Shown here piece after piece: positions 18,011 through 25,944 of a DNA stretch of 35,019 nt. Position numbers and translations under genes: made by a program. Position 1 is the stretch's first letter, and the number at the start of each line of letters is the position of its first letter. The notes below the pieces were generated by a model. The model made no database searches. It worked only from the letters and a program-made list of their open reading frames with translations, and was not told where the DNA came from. This DNA comes from Fidelibacterota bacterium (lineage in GTDB: Bacteria; Fidelibacterota; UBA2242; JAOZSR01): assembly GCA_029939575.1 (NCBI GenBank), contig JAOZSR010000029.1:1-35019 (forward strand), read 5' to 3'.

Positions 18011-18541
18011 TTATAATTTCTCTTTAATTTTTAAAATTTTTGAATAGACATCCAATGTTTTGTAGTCTTTCCCTATTATTAATGTAAAATCAGCCTGACG
18101 AGACGGATCTTCTTCATGTTCTAATTTTTGCTCATCTAATTCTAAAACAGAAAGAACAATCTTGCTTTTATCAGTACGCTCTACCCGTTCTATTATCTTT
18201 GTTTCCAAAAAATTTGTGTTCTCGGCGTTACTTGTATAAATTACATCAAATCCCTGCTGCCTTAAATAATTTGTGAATTCCTGCGCCAATCCGGTAACTC
18301 CGCATCCATTTAAAACCTCTAATACAATATACGAATAGGGCTTCTCCACTAAAGGAGCATCATCTACACGGGATAATTGGATTTTTTGAGGATTTTTAAC
18401 AATTCTTTTCCCGGTTGAAAACATAAAACCAAGAATAACTACTGCAAGACTGAATATAGCAATGTTAAAAAGCCATTTTTGAATGTCAGGATTCCTCATA
18501 AAATTATTTCTTCCTCTTAATTTTGATTTCTTGTTCGCCAT
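18011..18541 (-). CDS. membrane-anchored LytR_C-domain protein
   Basis: A 176-residue protein with a basic N-terminus, one transmembrane helix (about 23-43) and an extracytoplasmic LytR cell-envelope C-terminal domain from residue 72, beginning VLEVLNGCGVTGLAQEF with the family's LNG-GV-GLA core and continuing FTNYLRQQGFDVI. It has no LytR-CpsA-Psr phosphotransferase domain, so it is a stand-alone LytR_C protein; function is unknown, probably envelope-related. Its ATG overlaps the stop of the preceding exported-protein gene (TAATG, one base shared), implying translational coupling, and rsfS follows six bases later. Confidence 0.8.
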   Translation of the reverse strand: MANKKSKLRGRNNFMRNPDIQKWLFNIAIFSLAVVILGFMFSTGKRIVKNPQKIQLSRVDDAPLVEKPYSYIVLEVLNGCGVTGLAQEFTNYLRQQGFDVIYTSNAENTNFLETKIIERVERTDKSKIVLSVLELDEQKLEHEEDPSRQADFTLIIGKDYKTLDVYSKILKIKEKL

Positions 18542-19077
18542 TATCTATTTAAAATATATCGATATCCATAGGGTGAAATACCATAGTTATTTCTATACCC
18601 CATTCCATAACCATAATTATTATATAATGAATAGGGCCGTTTATCAAAACTGAGATGGAAAACTACATTTTCTTTTGGACGAAATGTCAAATCAGCACCA
18701 TAAACTAAATTATCCATCATGTTCATATTCATATTTTGTCCCGGATTACCCATTTGTAAAGGATCATGAGCAAATCCTACACGAGCGTTTAACAATAATT
18801 TATCTGAAAAAACATAACTCATATTATTTATATACATGCCAATGGAAGAATTTGAATTACCAAAAGAACTCATGGAGAGGCTATAGGAATGATTCATTGA
18901 AAACCTGGCCGGATCAAAAAGGTTTAAATCCAGACTTGTATGTCCCATCCCCGGAACCTGGATTTCTCTCTCAACCGAAGTGCCGATATTCATCTGACTT
19001 TTTAGTTGTGCATTAACAACCAAACATGGTATAAAAATAAAAAGAACTAAAATAAATTTAATGATTTGTTTATTCAT
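18541..19077 (-). CDS. small exported protein, probable outer-membrane barrel or surface protein
   Basis: A 178-residue protein I cannot assign to a named family. A signal peptide (1-23, ending LVVNAQ) is followed by alternating polar/hydrophobic strands (SMNHSYSLSMSSFG, SIGMYINNMSYVF, LLLNARVGFAHDP, LVYGADLTFRP, VVFHLSFDKRP), as in a small beta-barrel. A Met/Asn-rich stretch (GNPGQNMNMNMMDN) and a Tyr/Gly/Asn-rich C-terminus are unusual. It has a consensus promoter and an AGGTG ribosome binding site and is coupled to the LytR_C gene, so the two probably work together at the envelope. Confidence 0.75.
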   Translation of the reverse strand: MNKQIIKFILVLFIFIPCLVVNAQLKSQMNIGTSVEREIQVPGMGHTSLDLNLFDPARFSMNHSYSLSMSSFGNSNSSIGMYINNMSYVFSDKLLLNARVGFAHDPLQMGNPGQNMNMNMMDNLVYGADLTFRPKENVVFHLSFDKRPYSLYNNYGYGMGYRNNYGISPYGYRYILNR

Positions 19078-19114
19078 AATTTCACCTAATTAAACTTATA
19101 CTTTCGCACATGTC

Positions 19115-19143
19115 ATTTTAACTTATTTCTTTGATTTTGTCAA
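19115..19143 (-). promoter_or_regulatory. sigma70-type promoter of the exported protein / LytR_C / rsfS genes
   Basis: On the minus strand a perfect TTGACA (19138-19143), a 17-base spacer and TAAAAT (19115-19120), about 38 bases before the ATG at 19077. It is the best promoter match I found in the window. Confidence 0.7.
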
Positions 19144-19266
19144 GACTAAAATCGAGATAAAATCATTTAATTAATTAAAAAATAATCCAACCGCCCTGTT
19201 TATAAACTATGCTTTACATTACCAATTCAATAGATTCTACAAAGTAATACAAATCAAACATTACTA

Positions 19267-20109
19267 TTATTCAAACCTAAGATTGTCAATTAACCTTGTC
19301 TTTCCATAATACACGGCAACAGCTACAAATGTTCCTGGAATTATGTTTAAATCTTTTTTTAAATTTTTTGCATTGACAATTTCAATGTATTCAATTTTCG
19401 CTAAAGAAGAAGATTTAATAGTTTCATTGATCAAAGCATGGATAATTTTTGCATTTGTTTCGCCTGATTGAAAAAGTTCCTGAGCTCTGGACAGGGCTTT
19501 GAAAATTACAGGAGCCTGCTTCCTCTGCTCTTTTGTAAGATAAGTATTTCTGGAACTCATAGCCAGACCATCTTTTTCACGGACAATAGGAGCTACTATT
19601 ATTTCTATAGGAAAGTTCAAATCTTCTACCATTTTTTGAATAATTATCGCCTGTTGATAATCCTTTTGCCCAAAAACAGCAATATCAGGCTGAACAATAT
19701 TAAACAGTTTGGCGACAATTGTCGTTACTCCTCTAAAATGGTTTGTTCGCTTGTTTCCGCATAATACTTTTGATAATTTTTCTGAAATTACATAAGTAAA
19801 AAATGGTTCCGGATAGAGCAATTTTTCTGTAGGAACGAAAAGAATATCAACACCCTGATTCTTTGCCAGTTCCTGATCCCTGGTAAGATTTTTTGGATAT
19901 GTTTCAAAATCCTCTCCTGGCGCAAACTGAGTGGGATTAACAAACAGGCTGGTTACCACCACATCACATTTTTGACGGGCTATTTCCATTAATGACAGAT
20001 GTCCCTGGTGAAAATATCCCATAGTTGGTACTAATCCGATTTTCTTCCCTGCTTTTCTATAGGTATTAAGTTGTTCCCTAATAACATCAATCTTACTTAT
20101 AACATCCAT
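19267..20109 (-). CDS. panC: pantothenate synthetase
   Basis: A 280-residue ATP-dependent ligase joining pantoate and beta-alanine to give pantothenate, the coenzyme A precursor. The nucleotide-site motif PTMGYFHQGHLSLM (His34, His37), FVNPTQFAPGEDFETYP, FGQKDYQQ and AMSSRNTYL (the KMSKS-like loop) are all intact. Length is typical. It starts six bases after panB, so panB-panC form an operon. The aspartate decarboxylase gene panD is not in the window; beta-alanine must come from elsewhere. Confidence 0.97.
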   Translation of the reverse strand: MDVISKIDVIREQLNTYRKAGKKIGLVPTMGYFHQGHLSLMEIARQKCDVVVTSLFVNPTQFAPGEDFETYPKNLTRDQELAKNQGVDILFVPTEKLLYPEPFFTYVISEKLSKVLCGNKRTNHFRGVTTIVAKLFNIVQPDIAVFGQKDYQQAIIIQKMVEDLNFPIEIIVAPIVREKDGLAMSSRNTYLTKEQRKQAPVIFKALSRAQELFQSGETNAKIIHALINETIKSSSLAKIEYIEIVNAKNLKKDLNIIPGTFVAVAVYYGKTRLIDNLRFE

Positions 20110-20115
20110 ATTCTA

Positions 20116-20916
20116 TCAATAACTTTCATTTGCAGAGGGGAAATTCTCAGTCTGTACATCTTCAATATATTGTTTTACACTACTACGAATTTCTTCTGCT
20201 AAATTTCCATAATTTCTGACAAATTTTAAATTCATTTTATCAAACAAACCCAGCATATCATAAGTAACTAAAATCTGTCCGTCGCAATATTTTCCAGCCC
20301 CAATTCCAATCGTAGGGATATCCAATTCCTTGGAAATTTCTTTTGCTAAATGGCTGGGAATTTTCTCTAAAACAATTGCAAAAACTCCTGCTTTCTGCAG
20401 CGCAAGAGCATCACTCTTAATTTGATCAGCTTCTTTAGTTCTTTTACCCCTGACACTATAACCACCATATCCATGTACACTTTGCGGAGTCAAACCCAAG
20501 TGCCCCATAACAGGAATTCCAACATCCACAATTTTTTCTATGATCCGACATATAGGTTTGCCACCTTCTAACTTAACAGCCTCAACTCCACCTTCTTTGA
20601 TTAAGCGGCCAGCATTTCTTAAACCGTCTTCCTCGCTTGCCTGATATGACATAAATGGCATATCGCCTACCAGCAATGCTCTTTTCACACCCCTTTTTAC
20701 AGATTTACAATGATAAATCATTTCATCCATTGTAACCGGTATAGTTGTTTCATAACCGGCACAAACATTGCCACAGGAATCACCGACCAAAATAATATCA
20801 ATTCCCGACTGATCAAGTAAATAAGAAAATGTAAAATCATAAGCTGTAAGTGCTGATATTTTCTTCCCAACAGCTTTCATTTTTAAGATATTTCCTATTC
20901 TTATTTTATCCTTCAT
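20116..20916 (-). CDS. panB: 3-methyl-2-oxobutanoate hydroxymethyltransferase
   Basis: A 266-residue enzyme that adds a hydroxymethyl group from methylene-tetrahydrofolate to 2-oxoisovalerate, giving ketopantoate. The VGDSCGNVCAGYETTIPVT block is present, and the metal-binding acids Asp46, Asp85 and Glu117 and the catalytic Glu184 (IVLEKIP) are in place, as are HLGLTPQSVH and IGIGAGKYCDGQILV. An AAAGGA site precedes the ATG. It is the first gene of the panB-panC pair. Ketopantoate reductase (panE) is not seen nearby. Confidence 0.97.
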   Translation of the reverse strand: MKDKIRIGNILKMKAVGKKISALTAYDFTFSYLLDQSGIDIILVGDSCGNVCAGYETTIPVTMDEMIYHCKSVKRGVKRALLVGDMPFMSYQASEEDGLRNAGRLIKEGGVEAVKLEGGKPICRIIEKIVDVGIPVMGHLGLTPQSVHGYGGYSVRGKRTKEADQIKSDALALQKAGVFAIVLEKIPSHLAKEISKELDIPTIGIGAGKYCDGQILVTYDMLGLFDKMNLKFVRNYGNLAEEIRSSVKQYIEDVQTENFPSANESY

Positions 20917-20985
20917 TATATTCCTTTTTTTAATTATTCATTTCTTCCGGCTATAGGTAAGTGACAACCCGACTTGTCTTCTGCG

Positions 20986-21016
20986 GCACTATTATTCATT
21001 ATTTTACAAATAGTGC
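20986..21016. promoter_or_regulatory. inverted repeat upstream of panB
   Basis: Perfect 8-base arms GCACTATT (20986-20993) and AATAGTGC (21009-21016) with a 15-base gap, 70 bases before panB. It could be an operator or an RNA stem in the leader. No T-run follows. Confidence 0.3.
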
Positions 21017-21090
21017 AAACAATGACTTCTTTCCACAAAAGCTCTCTAAATAATTAAATATTTTTCAAAAAAAACCAACAACCTTTAAAT

Positions 21091-22152
21091 TTATAAAGAA
21101 TCCTCAATAATACCACCAAAAATCAACATGTCATTTTGATATAAGACTGCCGACTGTCCGGGAGCAACTGAATTTTGAGGTTCCTCAAAATGAACTATCA
21201 TTTTATTTCCAAAATATTTGGCTCTACATTTTACACCTTTATGATTATAGCGAATATGGATTATGCCTTCAATTTTCTCCTGTTTTTCGAGGCTAACCCA
21301 ATTGATATTCGTTAGTACCAGTCCCGAATTCTGCCTATTATTTTTTCCACATATAATTATACGATTATTAATTGAATCAATCTTTTTAACATATTTCGGC
21401 TCTCCGAATCCAATCCCAAATCCCTTTCTCTGGCCTATTGTAAAATTATAATACCCATTATGCTTCCCAAGCACTTTTCCTGACTCATCGACAATATCAC
21501 CCTCTTTAATTGACTGAATTTGATCAGGACAATACTCTTTTAAAAATTCACGATAATTGTTATTTGGAATAAAGCAAATATCCTGGCTTTCCTTTATTTT
21601 TCCGAAAATCAATCCTTGCTCAACTGCATTTTTTTTCACCTCTTCTTTACTAATTTCTCCTAAGGGAAAATTAATAACACTTAAATATTTCTGGGGTAAT
21701 TGCCATAAAAAATAAGATTGGTCTTTTTTCAGATCTTTTCCCTTTTTTAACACAAATCTATTATTCTCTTGATTATAAAAAACTCTTGAATAATGTCCAG
21801 TAGCAATTTTTTCGATATTCATTTCTCTGGCAATTTCAAATAACTTATGAAATTTAATTATAGGATTACATAAAACACATGGATTTGGTGTCGTTCCGGA
21901 AAAATATCCATTAATAAAATCATTAACTATAGTATTTTTAAATTCCTGCTCAACATCAGCCATTTTAAATTGAATTTTTAATATATCACAAATTCGATTT
22001 GCTTTTTTGGCTACTTCGAACTCTTTTTCACCCTTGGCATTCCAAATCTTCAACGTCAAGCCTATTGGAATATAACCTGATTGTTTCAATAGATAGGCTG
22101 CAACCGAACTGTCAACGCCACCACTCATACCAACTAATATTCCATTTTTCAT
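21091..22152 (-). CDS. mnmA: tRNA-specific 2-thiouridylase
   Basis: A 353-residue enzyme that places sulfur on C2 of the wobble uridine (U34) of tRNA-Lys, -Glu and -Gln. The PP-loop ATPase motif GMSGGVDSS opens the protein. The two redox cysteines are visible: Cys92 in NPCVLCNP and Cys193 in ESQDICFIPN. ATGHYSRV, DQSYFLWQL and FTIGQRKGFG follow. Length is typical. It starts 13 bases after a Nudix hydrolase gene on the same strand. Confidence 0.97.
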   Translation of the reverse strand: MKNGILVGMSGGVDSSVAAYLLKQSGYIPIGLTLKIWNAKGEKEFEVAKKANRICDILKIQFKMADVEQEFKNTIVNDFINGYFSGTTPNPCVLCNPIIKFHKLFEIAREMNIEKIATGHYSRVFYNQENNRFVLKKGKDLKKDQSYFLWQLPQKYLSVINFPLGEISKEEVKKNAVEQGLIFGKIKESQDICFIPNNNYREFLKEYCPDQIQSIKEGDIVDESGKVLGKHNGYYNFTIGQRKGFGIGFGEPKYVKKIDSINNRIIICGKNNRQNSGLVLTNINWVSLEKQEKIEGIIHIRYNHKGVKCRAKYFGNKMIVHFEEPQNSVAPGQSAVLYQNDMLIFGGIIEDSL

Positions 22153-22165
22153 AATCTACTCTTTT

Positions 22166-22666
22166 TTATTTAGAATTTTGAACATACCATTTATTTATTA
22201 AATCATTATGTAAATCAAAGGCAATCTCCGGTTTTAAATCAAGCGAGAAAAAACCAGCGTCACATGCATCATCGCCGGCACAAATATTGAAATTTTCCAA
22301 AGTAACCGAATAGGTAATTAAAATAATATCTCCATAGTATCCATTATTAATGGAATTTACACTAAATAATTTTGGAAATTTGCACAATAATCCGGTCTCC
22401 TCCTGTAATTCTCTATGGACAGACTCTTCTACTTTTTCTCCCTTTTCAATAAATCCACCCGGCAGGCACCATTTCCCAATTCCTGGTCTTACATTCCTTT
22501 TTACCAATAAAATTTCTCGTCTTTGATTTTCCGCAATAATTGCTACTGAGGGAATGGGATTTTCATAAAAAATAATATCACAATTTTCACAATAGCCACG
22601 CGAAATACTATCTATATCTCTGTATTTTATTCTGTTACCACAATTATAACAATAAAAATACTTCAT
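22166..22666 (-). CDS. Nudix hydrolase with N-terminal zinc ribbon
   Basis: A 166-residue pyrophosphohydrolase, acting on a nucleoside diphosphate linked to another group, substrate unknown. Four cysteines (Cys6, Cys9, Cys26, Cys29) form a zinc ribbon like that of NADH pyrophosphatases. The Nudix box spans 71-93 with every consensus residue in place (Gly71, Glu77, Arg85-Glu86, Glu89-Glu90, Gly92). The SQPWPFPxS motif that marks NudC-type NADH pyrophosphatases is absent, so NAD(H) specificity cannot be claimed. It heads a two-gene unit with mnmA and is transcribed divergently from the PfkB gene. Confidence 0.88.
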   Translation of the reverse strand: MKYFYCYNCGNRIKYRDIDSISRGYCENCDIIFYENPIPSVAIIAENQRREILLVKRNVRPGIGKWCLPGGFIEKGEKVEESVHRELQEETGLLCKFPKLFSVNSINNGYYGDIILITYSVTLENFNICAGDDACDAGFFSLDLKPEIAFDLHNDLINKWYVQNSK

Positions 22667-22695
22667 AATAGAAATTAATAAAAATTAAAAGAATA

Positions 22696-22724
22696 TTGAA
22701 AACAATTCCAGATTATTGTAATTT
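22696..22724 (+). promoter_or_regulatory. possible sigma70-type promoter of the PfkB-mtnA genes
   Basis: TTGAAA (22696-22701), 17 bases, TAATTT (22719-22724), about 40 bases before the PfkB start. The -10 box is weak. Confidence 0.4.
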
Positions 22725-22762
22725 ATTTAGCAAATTTGAAAATTAATTAAATGAGGAAAAAA

Positions 22763-23668
22763 ATGAAACAACCCACACTTGTTATTGGATCAGTTGCTTT
22801 TGATGATGTTGAGACCCCTTTTGGAAAACGAAACAATGCATTAGGCGGTTCTGCTATATATTTTTCTTTAAGTGCCTCATATTTTACTAATGTTCGTATT
22901 GTTGGCATTGCCGGATCTGACTATCCGCAGGATGCCATAGACTTATTAAAAAATTATGAAATAGATATTGATGGTCTGGAAATCAAAGAGGGAAAAACAT
23001 TTCGATGGGGTGGGAAATATCATGAAGATATCAATTTTCGGGATACATTATATACAGATTTAAATCTTTTCGCTGATTTTAAACCCAATATTCCTGACTC
23101 CTATAAAGAGACTCCTATTGTATTTCTTGGTAACATCCAGCCAGCATTACAAATTGATGTATTGAATAATATGAAAAAACCTTCCTTCGTGGCACTTGAT
23201 ACAATGAATCTTTGGATTAATACTGCCAAAAAGGATTTACTCAAAGTTTTACAAAAAATTGATCTTTTATTAATCAATGACACTGAATTAAGGGAATTAA
23301 CAGGAGAATTAAATTTATTAAAGGGACTGCAGAATCTCCATTCTCTTGGTATTAAATATGTTGTCATAAAAAAAGGTGAACATGGTGCATATCTCAGCCA
23401 TCAAAGCAATCTGTTTTATGTACCCGCATTTCCTGTATTACAGCCAACTGATCCTACCGGAGCCGGTGATTGTTTTGCTGGCGGAATGATTGGATATTTG
23501 GCAACATGTGAAAATTTTGATTTTAACTCTCTCAAAAAGGCTCTTGTATATGGTGCAATTATGGGTTCAGTCTGTGTAGAGCATTTTAGTATAGATGGGC
23601 TTCTAAACATCAATGAGAATGAAATAAAAAACAGATTTCAAAAATTACATGATTTAGTAACAATATAA
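22763..23668 (+). CDS. PfkB-family sugar/nucleoside kinase
   Basis: A 301-residue ribokinase-like kinase. The C-terminal signature PTDPTGAGDCFAGGMIGYLA has the catalytic Asp236 and the anion hole, and NALGGSA near residue 28 is the substrate-side glycine motif. The ATG at 22751 overlaps the ribosome binding site; the ATG at 22763 has TGAGG six bases before it and starts the first strand (MKQPTLVIGS). mtnA follows 30 bases downstream, so the sugar is plausibly a nucleoside-derived pentose such as methylthioribose, 5-deoxyribose or ribose-1-phosphate. The true methylthioribose kinase MtnK belongs to a different fold. Family is firm; substrate is inferred from context only. Confidence 0.9.
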   Translation: MKQPTLVIGSVAFDDVETPFGKRNNALGGSAIYFSLSASYFTNVRIVGIAGSDYPQDAIDLLKNYEIDIDGLEIKEGKTFRWGGKYHEDINFRDTLYTDLNLFADFKPNIPDSYKETPIVFLGNIQPALQIDVLNNMKKPSFVALDTMNLWINTAKKDLLKVLQKIDLLLINDTELRELTGELNLLKGLQNLHSLGIKYVVIKKGEHGAYLSHQSNLFYVPAFPVLQPTDPTGAGDCFAGGMIGYLATCENFDFNSLKKALVYGAIMGSVCVEHFSIDGLLNINENEIKNRFQKLHDLVTI

Positions 23669-23698
23669 TTCTTCTAAACCTTAAATGGCAGCTAATCT

Positions 23699-24718
23699 AT
23701 GATAAAACCAATTTTTTTTAAAGACAATCAACTATATATTGTTGATCAGACCTTACTTCCAACAAAATATAAATTAATTAAAATCAAAGATCATATTGAT
23801 ATGGCAAAGGCTATTAAAAGATTGTCAATCAGAGGAGCACCTGCTTTGGGAATTGCCGGAGCTTATGGTCTGACAATTGGCTTACAAAAATTCATTAATG
23901 AAAATAAAACATCGTTTTTTAAACAGATGGAAATTATTTCTTCAGAATTAATTGATACACGACCAACCGCTGTAAATTTAGCCTGGGGAATTGATAGAGT
24001 ATGTAAATTGGCAAAGGCAAATAATTTCTTGTCAGTAGATAAAATCTGGAATTTAATGTTGCAGGAATCAAAGAATATTCATTCTCAAGATATTGCCATG
24101 TGTGAATCTATTGCTAAAAACGGATATGAAATAGTACCTGAGAAAGGTGCAGTTTTAACCCATTGCAATACAGGCGGACTTGCAACTGGCGGCCTTGGAA
24201 CCGCACTTGGAGTGATTATCAGAGCCTTTCAAAATGGAAAAAAACCTCACATTTTTGTTGATGAAACCCGTCCACTACTCCAGGGAGCAAGACTTACAGC
24301 CTGGGAATTAATGGAAGAAAAAATTCCCTGCACCCTATGTACTGATAATATGGCTGCCTATCTGATGAGGAATAAATCCATTAAAATGGTAATTGTTGGA
24401 GCAGACAGGATTGCAGCCAATGGAGACACAGCAAACAAGATAGGCACTTATGGATTAGCAATATTAGCTCATTTCCATGGAATTGATTTTTATATCGCTG
24501 CTCCAACTTCTACAATTGACAAATTAACTAAAAAAGGTTCACATATTATTATCGAGGAGAGAAAAGGAAGTGAACTAAGTAGGATTGGTTCACAACAAAT
24601 AGCACCTATTAATTGCAAAACGATATCTCCGGCATTTGATGTAACTCCAGCAAAATTAATAACCGGTATTATTACTGAAAAAGGAATTAATTACCCTCCA
24701 TACAATTTTTTTAAATAA
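23699..24718 (+). CDS. mtnA: S-methyl-5-thioribose-1-phosphate isomerase (aIF2B-like)
   Basis: A 339-residue isomerase that turns methylthioribose-1-phosphate (or 5-deoxyribose-1-phosphate) into the matching ribulose phosphate in S-adenosylmethionine by-product salvage. RGAPALGIAGAYG, THCNTGGLATGG (catalytic Cys156), DETRPLLQGARLTAWEL and GADRIAANGDTANKIGTY (catalytic Asp236) are intact; these two residues match Cys160 and Asp240 of the Bacillus enzyme. The ATG has no clear ribosome binding site, perhaps relying on the PfkB gene 30 bases upstream. No mtnB, C, D, K, N or P is in the window, so only one step of the classical pathway is visible. A ribose-1,5-bisphosphate isomerase is the main alternative. 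Confidence 0.92.
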   Translation: MIKPIFFKDNQLYIVDQTLLPTKYKLIKIKDHIDMAKAIKRLSIRGAPALGIAGAYGLTIGLQKFINENKTSFFKQMEIISSELIDTRPTAVNLAWGIDRVCKLAKANNFLSVDKIWNLMLQESKNIHSQDIAMCESIAKNGYEIVPEKGAVLTHCNTGGLATGGLGTALGVIIRAFQNGKKPHIFVDETRPLLQGARLTAWELMEEKIPCTLCTDNMAAYLMRNKSIKMVIVGADRIAANGDTANKIGTYGLAILAHFHGIDFYIAAPTSTIDKLTKKGSHIIIEERKGSELSRIGSQQIAPINCKTISPAFDVTPAKLITGIITEKGINYPPYNFFK

Positions 24719-24792
24719 GATTCTTGGAATCTGGTAATTGGTTTTATAAATTAACAGGATTTATGAATAATTATTTAACAAGGAGAACTAGG

Positions 24793-25833
24793 ATGAAAAA
24801 AACCACTTTATTCTTTTTAACTTTAACAATTTGTATACTTTTCCTTTCTGCGTGCACTCCACCGGAAATCACATCAGCAAAAGTTTATCTTCAACAGGAC
24901 AACGCAAAGGCCGCTGAAGAGCAATTAGAAAAAGCAAAAGACTTATATCCGGATAATCCAGAAATTTATTGGCTACTTGCTACTGCTATTTACATTCCAA
25001 ATGAAGATTATGAAAAAGCAAAAACTGCATTGAATAGATGTAAAAAAAGCCCTGCATTCAAAGCAAAAGCTGAAAATGAAATTACAAGAATCTGGGGTGC
25101 CATTCATACTGATGCCGCAAATTACTTTAATGATGCACTCAATTCTATAATGGAAAGTGACAAGGACTCATTACTAAAAATTTCTGGCAAAGAATTTGAC
25201 AGAGCCCTGTCAATTCAAGCAAAGAGAGAAACTTTTAATGGTATTGTAAAATGTTACTATCTGTTAAAAGATAGTCTAAATGTTCAGAAATATGCTGAAA
25301 TGGCAATTGACAATGAAATATTCGATAAAGAAATAATGTTGTATTATATTCAGACTTTATGGGTTCCCGATCGTTACGAGGAAACATTACAAAAACTGGA
25401 TGATATTATTGCAGATCATCCCGATGAATCAGCTGGTTTAAAAGGACTCCAGGTTCAGTTTTTGACAGAAATTAAAGAATATGACAAAGCAATGGAAAAA
25501 ATCAAGATTCTGTTAGAAGATGATCCTTTTAATACTGATTTGAGATTTATTATGGCTCAGATTTATGTACAATTAGGCGATCTTGAATCAGCAATTTTTG
25601 AATTTGAAAAAGTTATCGCAGATCATCCTGATGATCCGGAAGTAATTATTCGAATTGCCCAAACAACATTTAATTCAAAAGATTGGGTAATGGCGGAAGA
25701 ATATTCCAACAAATATATCGAAATTGAACCCGACAAAGCCATTGGATATGAAATACTTTGGAAAGCCTTGTATAATCAAGGAAAAAAAGATGAAGCTGAA
25801 GAATATAGAGCTATAGCAAAAAGTTTAAGATAA
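24793..25833 (+). CDS. TPR-repeat lipoprotein
   Basis: A 346-residue lipoprotein. The signal peptide ends in the lipobox LSAC with Cys21 as the lipid-bearing residue. The rest consists of tetratricopeptide-like helical pairs, for example from LQQDNAKAAEEQLEKAKDLYP and IYVQLGDLESAIFEFEKVI, listed here only in part, which normally hold protein partners. A TTG-started extension from 24724 is rejected: AAGGAG lies seven bases before the ATG at 24793, where the signal peptide begins. It follows mtnA by 74 bases and ends in a good terminator. The specific role is unknown; envelope assembly or scaffolding is the usual guess for such lipoproteins. Confidence 0.85.
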   Translation: MKKTTLFFLTLTICILFLSACTPPEITSAKVYLQQDNAKAAEEQLEKAKDLYPDNPEIYWLLATAIYIPNEDYEKAKTALNRCKKSPAFKAKAENEITRIWGAIHTDAANYFNDALNSIMESDKDSLLKISGKEFDRALSIQAKRETFNGIVKCYYLLKDSLNVQKYAEMAIDNEIFDKEIMLYYIQTLWVPDRYEETLQKLDDIIADHPDESAGLKGLQVQFLTEIKEYDKAMEKIKILLEDDPFNTDLRFIMAQIYVQLGDLESAIFEFEKVIADHPDDPEVIIRIAQTTFNSKDWVMAEEYSNKYIEIEPDKAIGYEILWKALYNQGKKDEAEEYRAIAKSLR

Positions 25834-25854
25834 CAAAAAACATATTAATTATTC

Positions 25855-25887
25855 AAAAAGGCCGGTTATATTAAAATCGGCCTTTTT
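25855..25887 (+). terminator. rho-independent terminator after the TPR lipoprotein gene
   Basis: Arms AAAAAGGCCG (25855-25864) and CGGCCTTTTT (25878-25887) with a 13-base loop, 22 bases past the stop. With the next hairpin it forms a tail-to-tail terminator pair separating this plus-strand unit from pfkA. Confidence 0.85.
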
Positions 25888-25903
25888 AATTTTGAAACAA
25901 AAA

Positions 25904-25935
25904 AAAGACCGAAAGCAAAAATTCTTTCGGTCTTT
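25904..25935 (-). terminator. rho-independent terminator after pfkA
   Basis: Twelve-base perfect arms AAAGACCGAAAG (25904-25915) and CTTTCGGTCTTT (25924-25935) with an 8-base loop. On the minus strand it is followed by an unbroken run of T. It begins ten bases past the pfkA stop. Confidence 0.9.
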
Positions 25936-25944
25936 AACATTTTT

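Noticed and set aside
24724-24792. 23-residue extension of the TPR lipoprotein
   Set aside because: It starts with TTG, lacks a ribosome binding site and would bury the signal peptide; AAGGAG points to the ATG at 24793.
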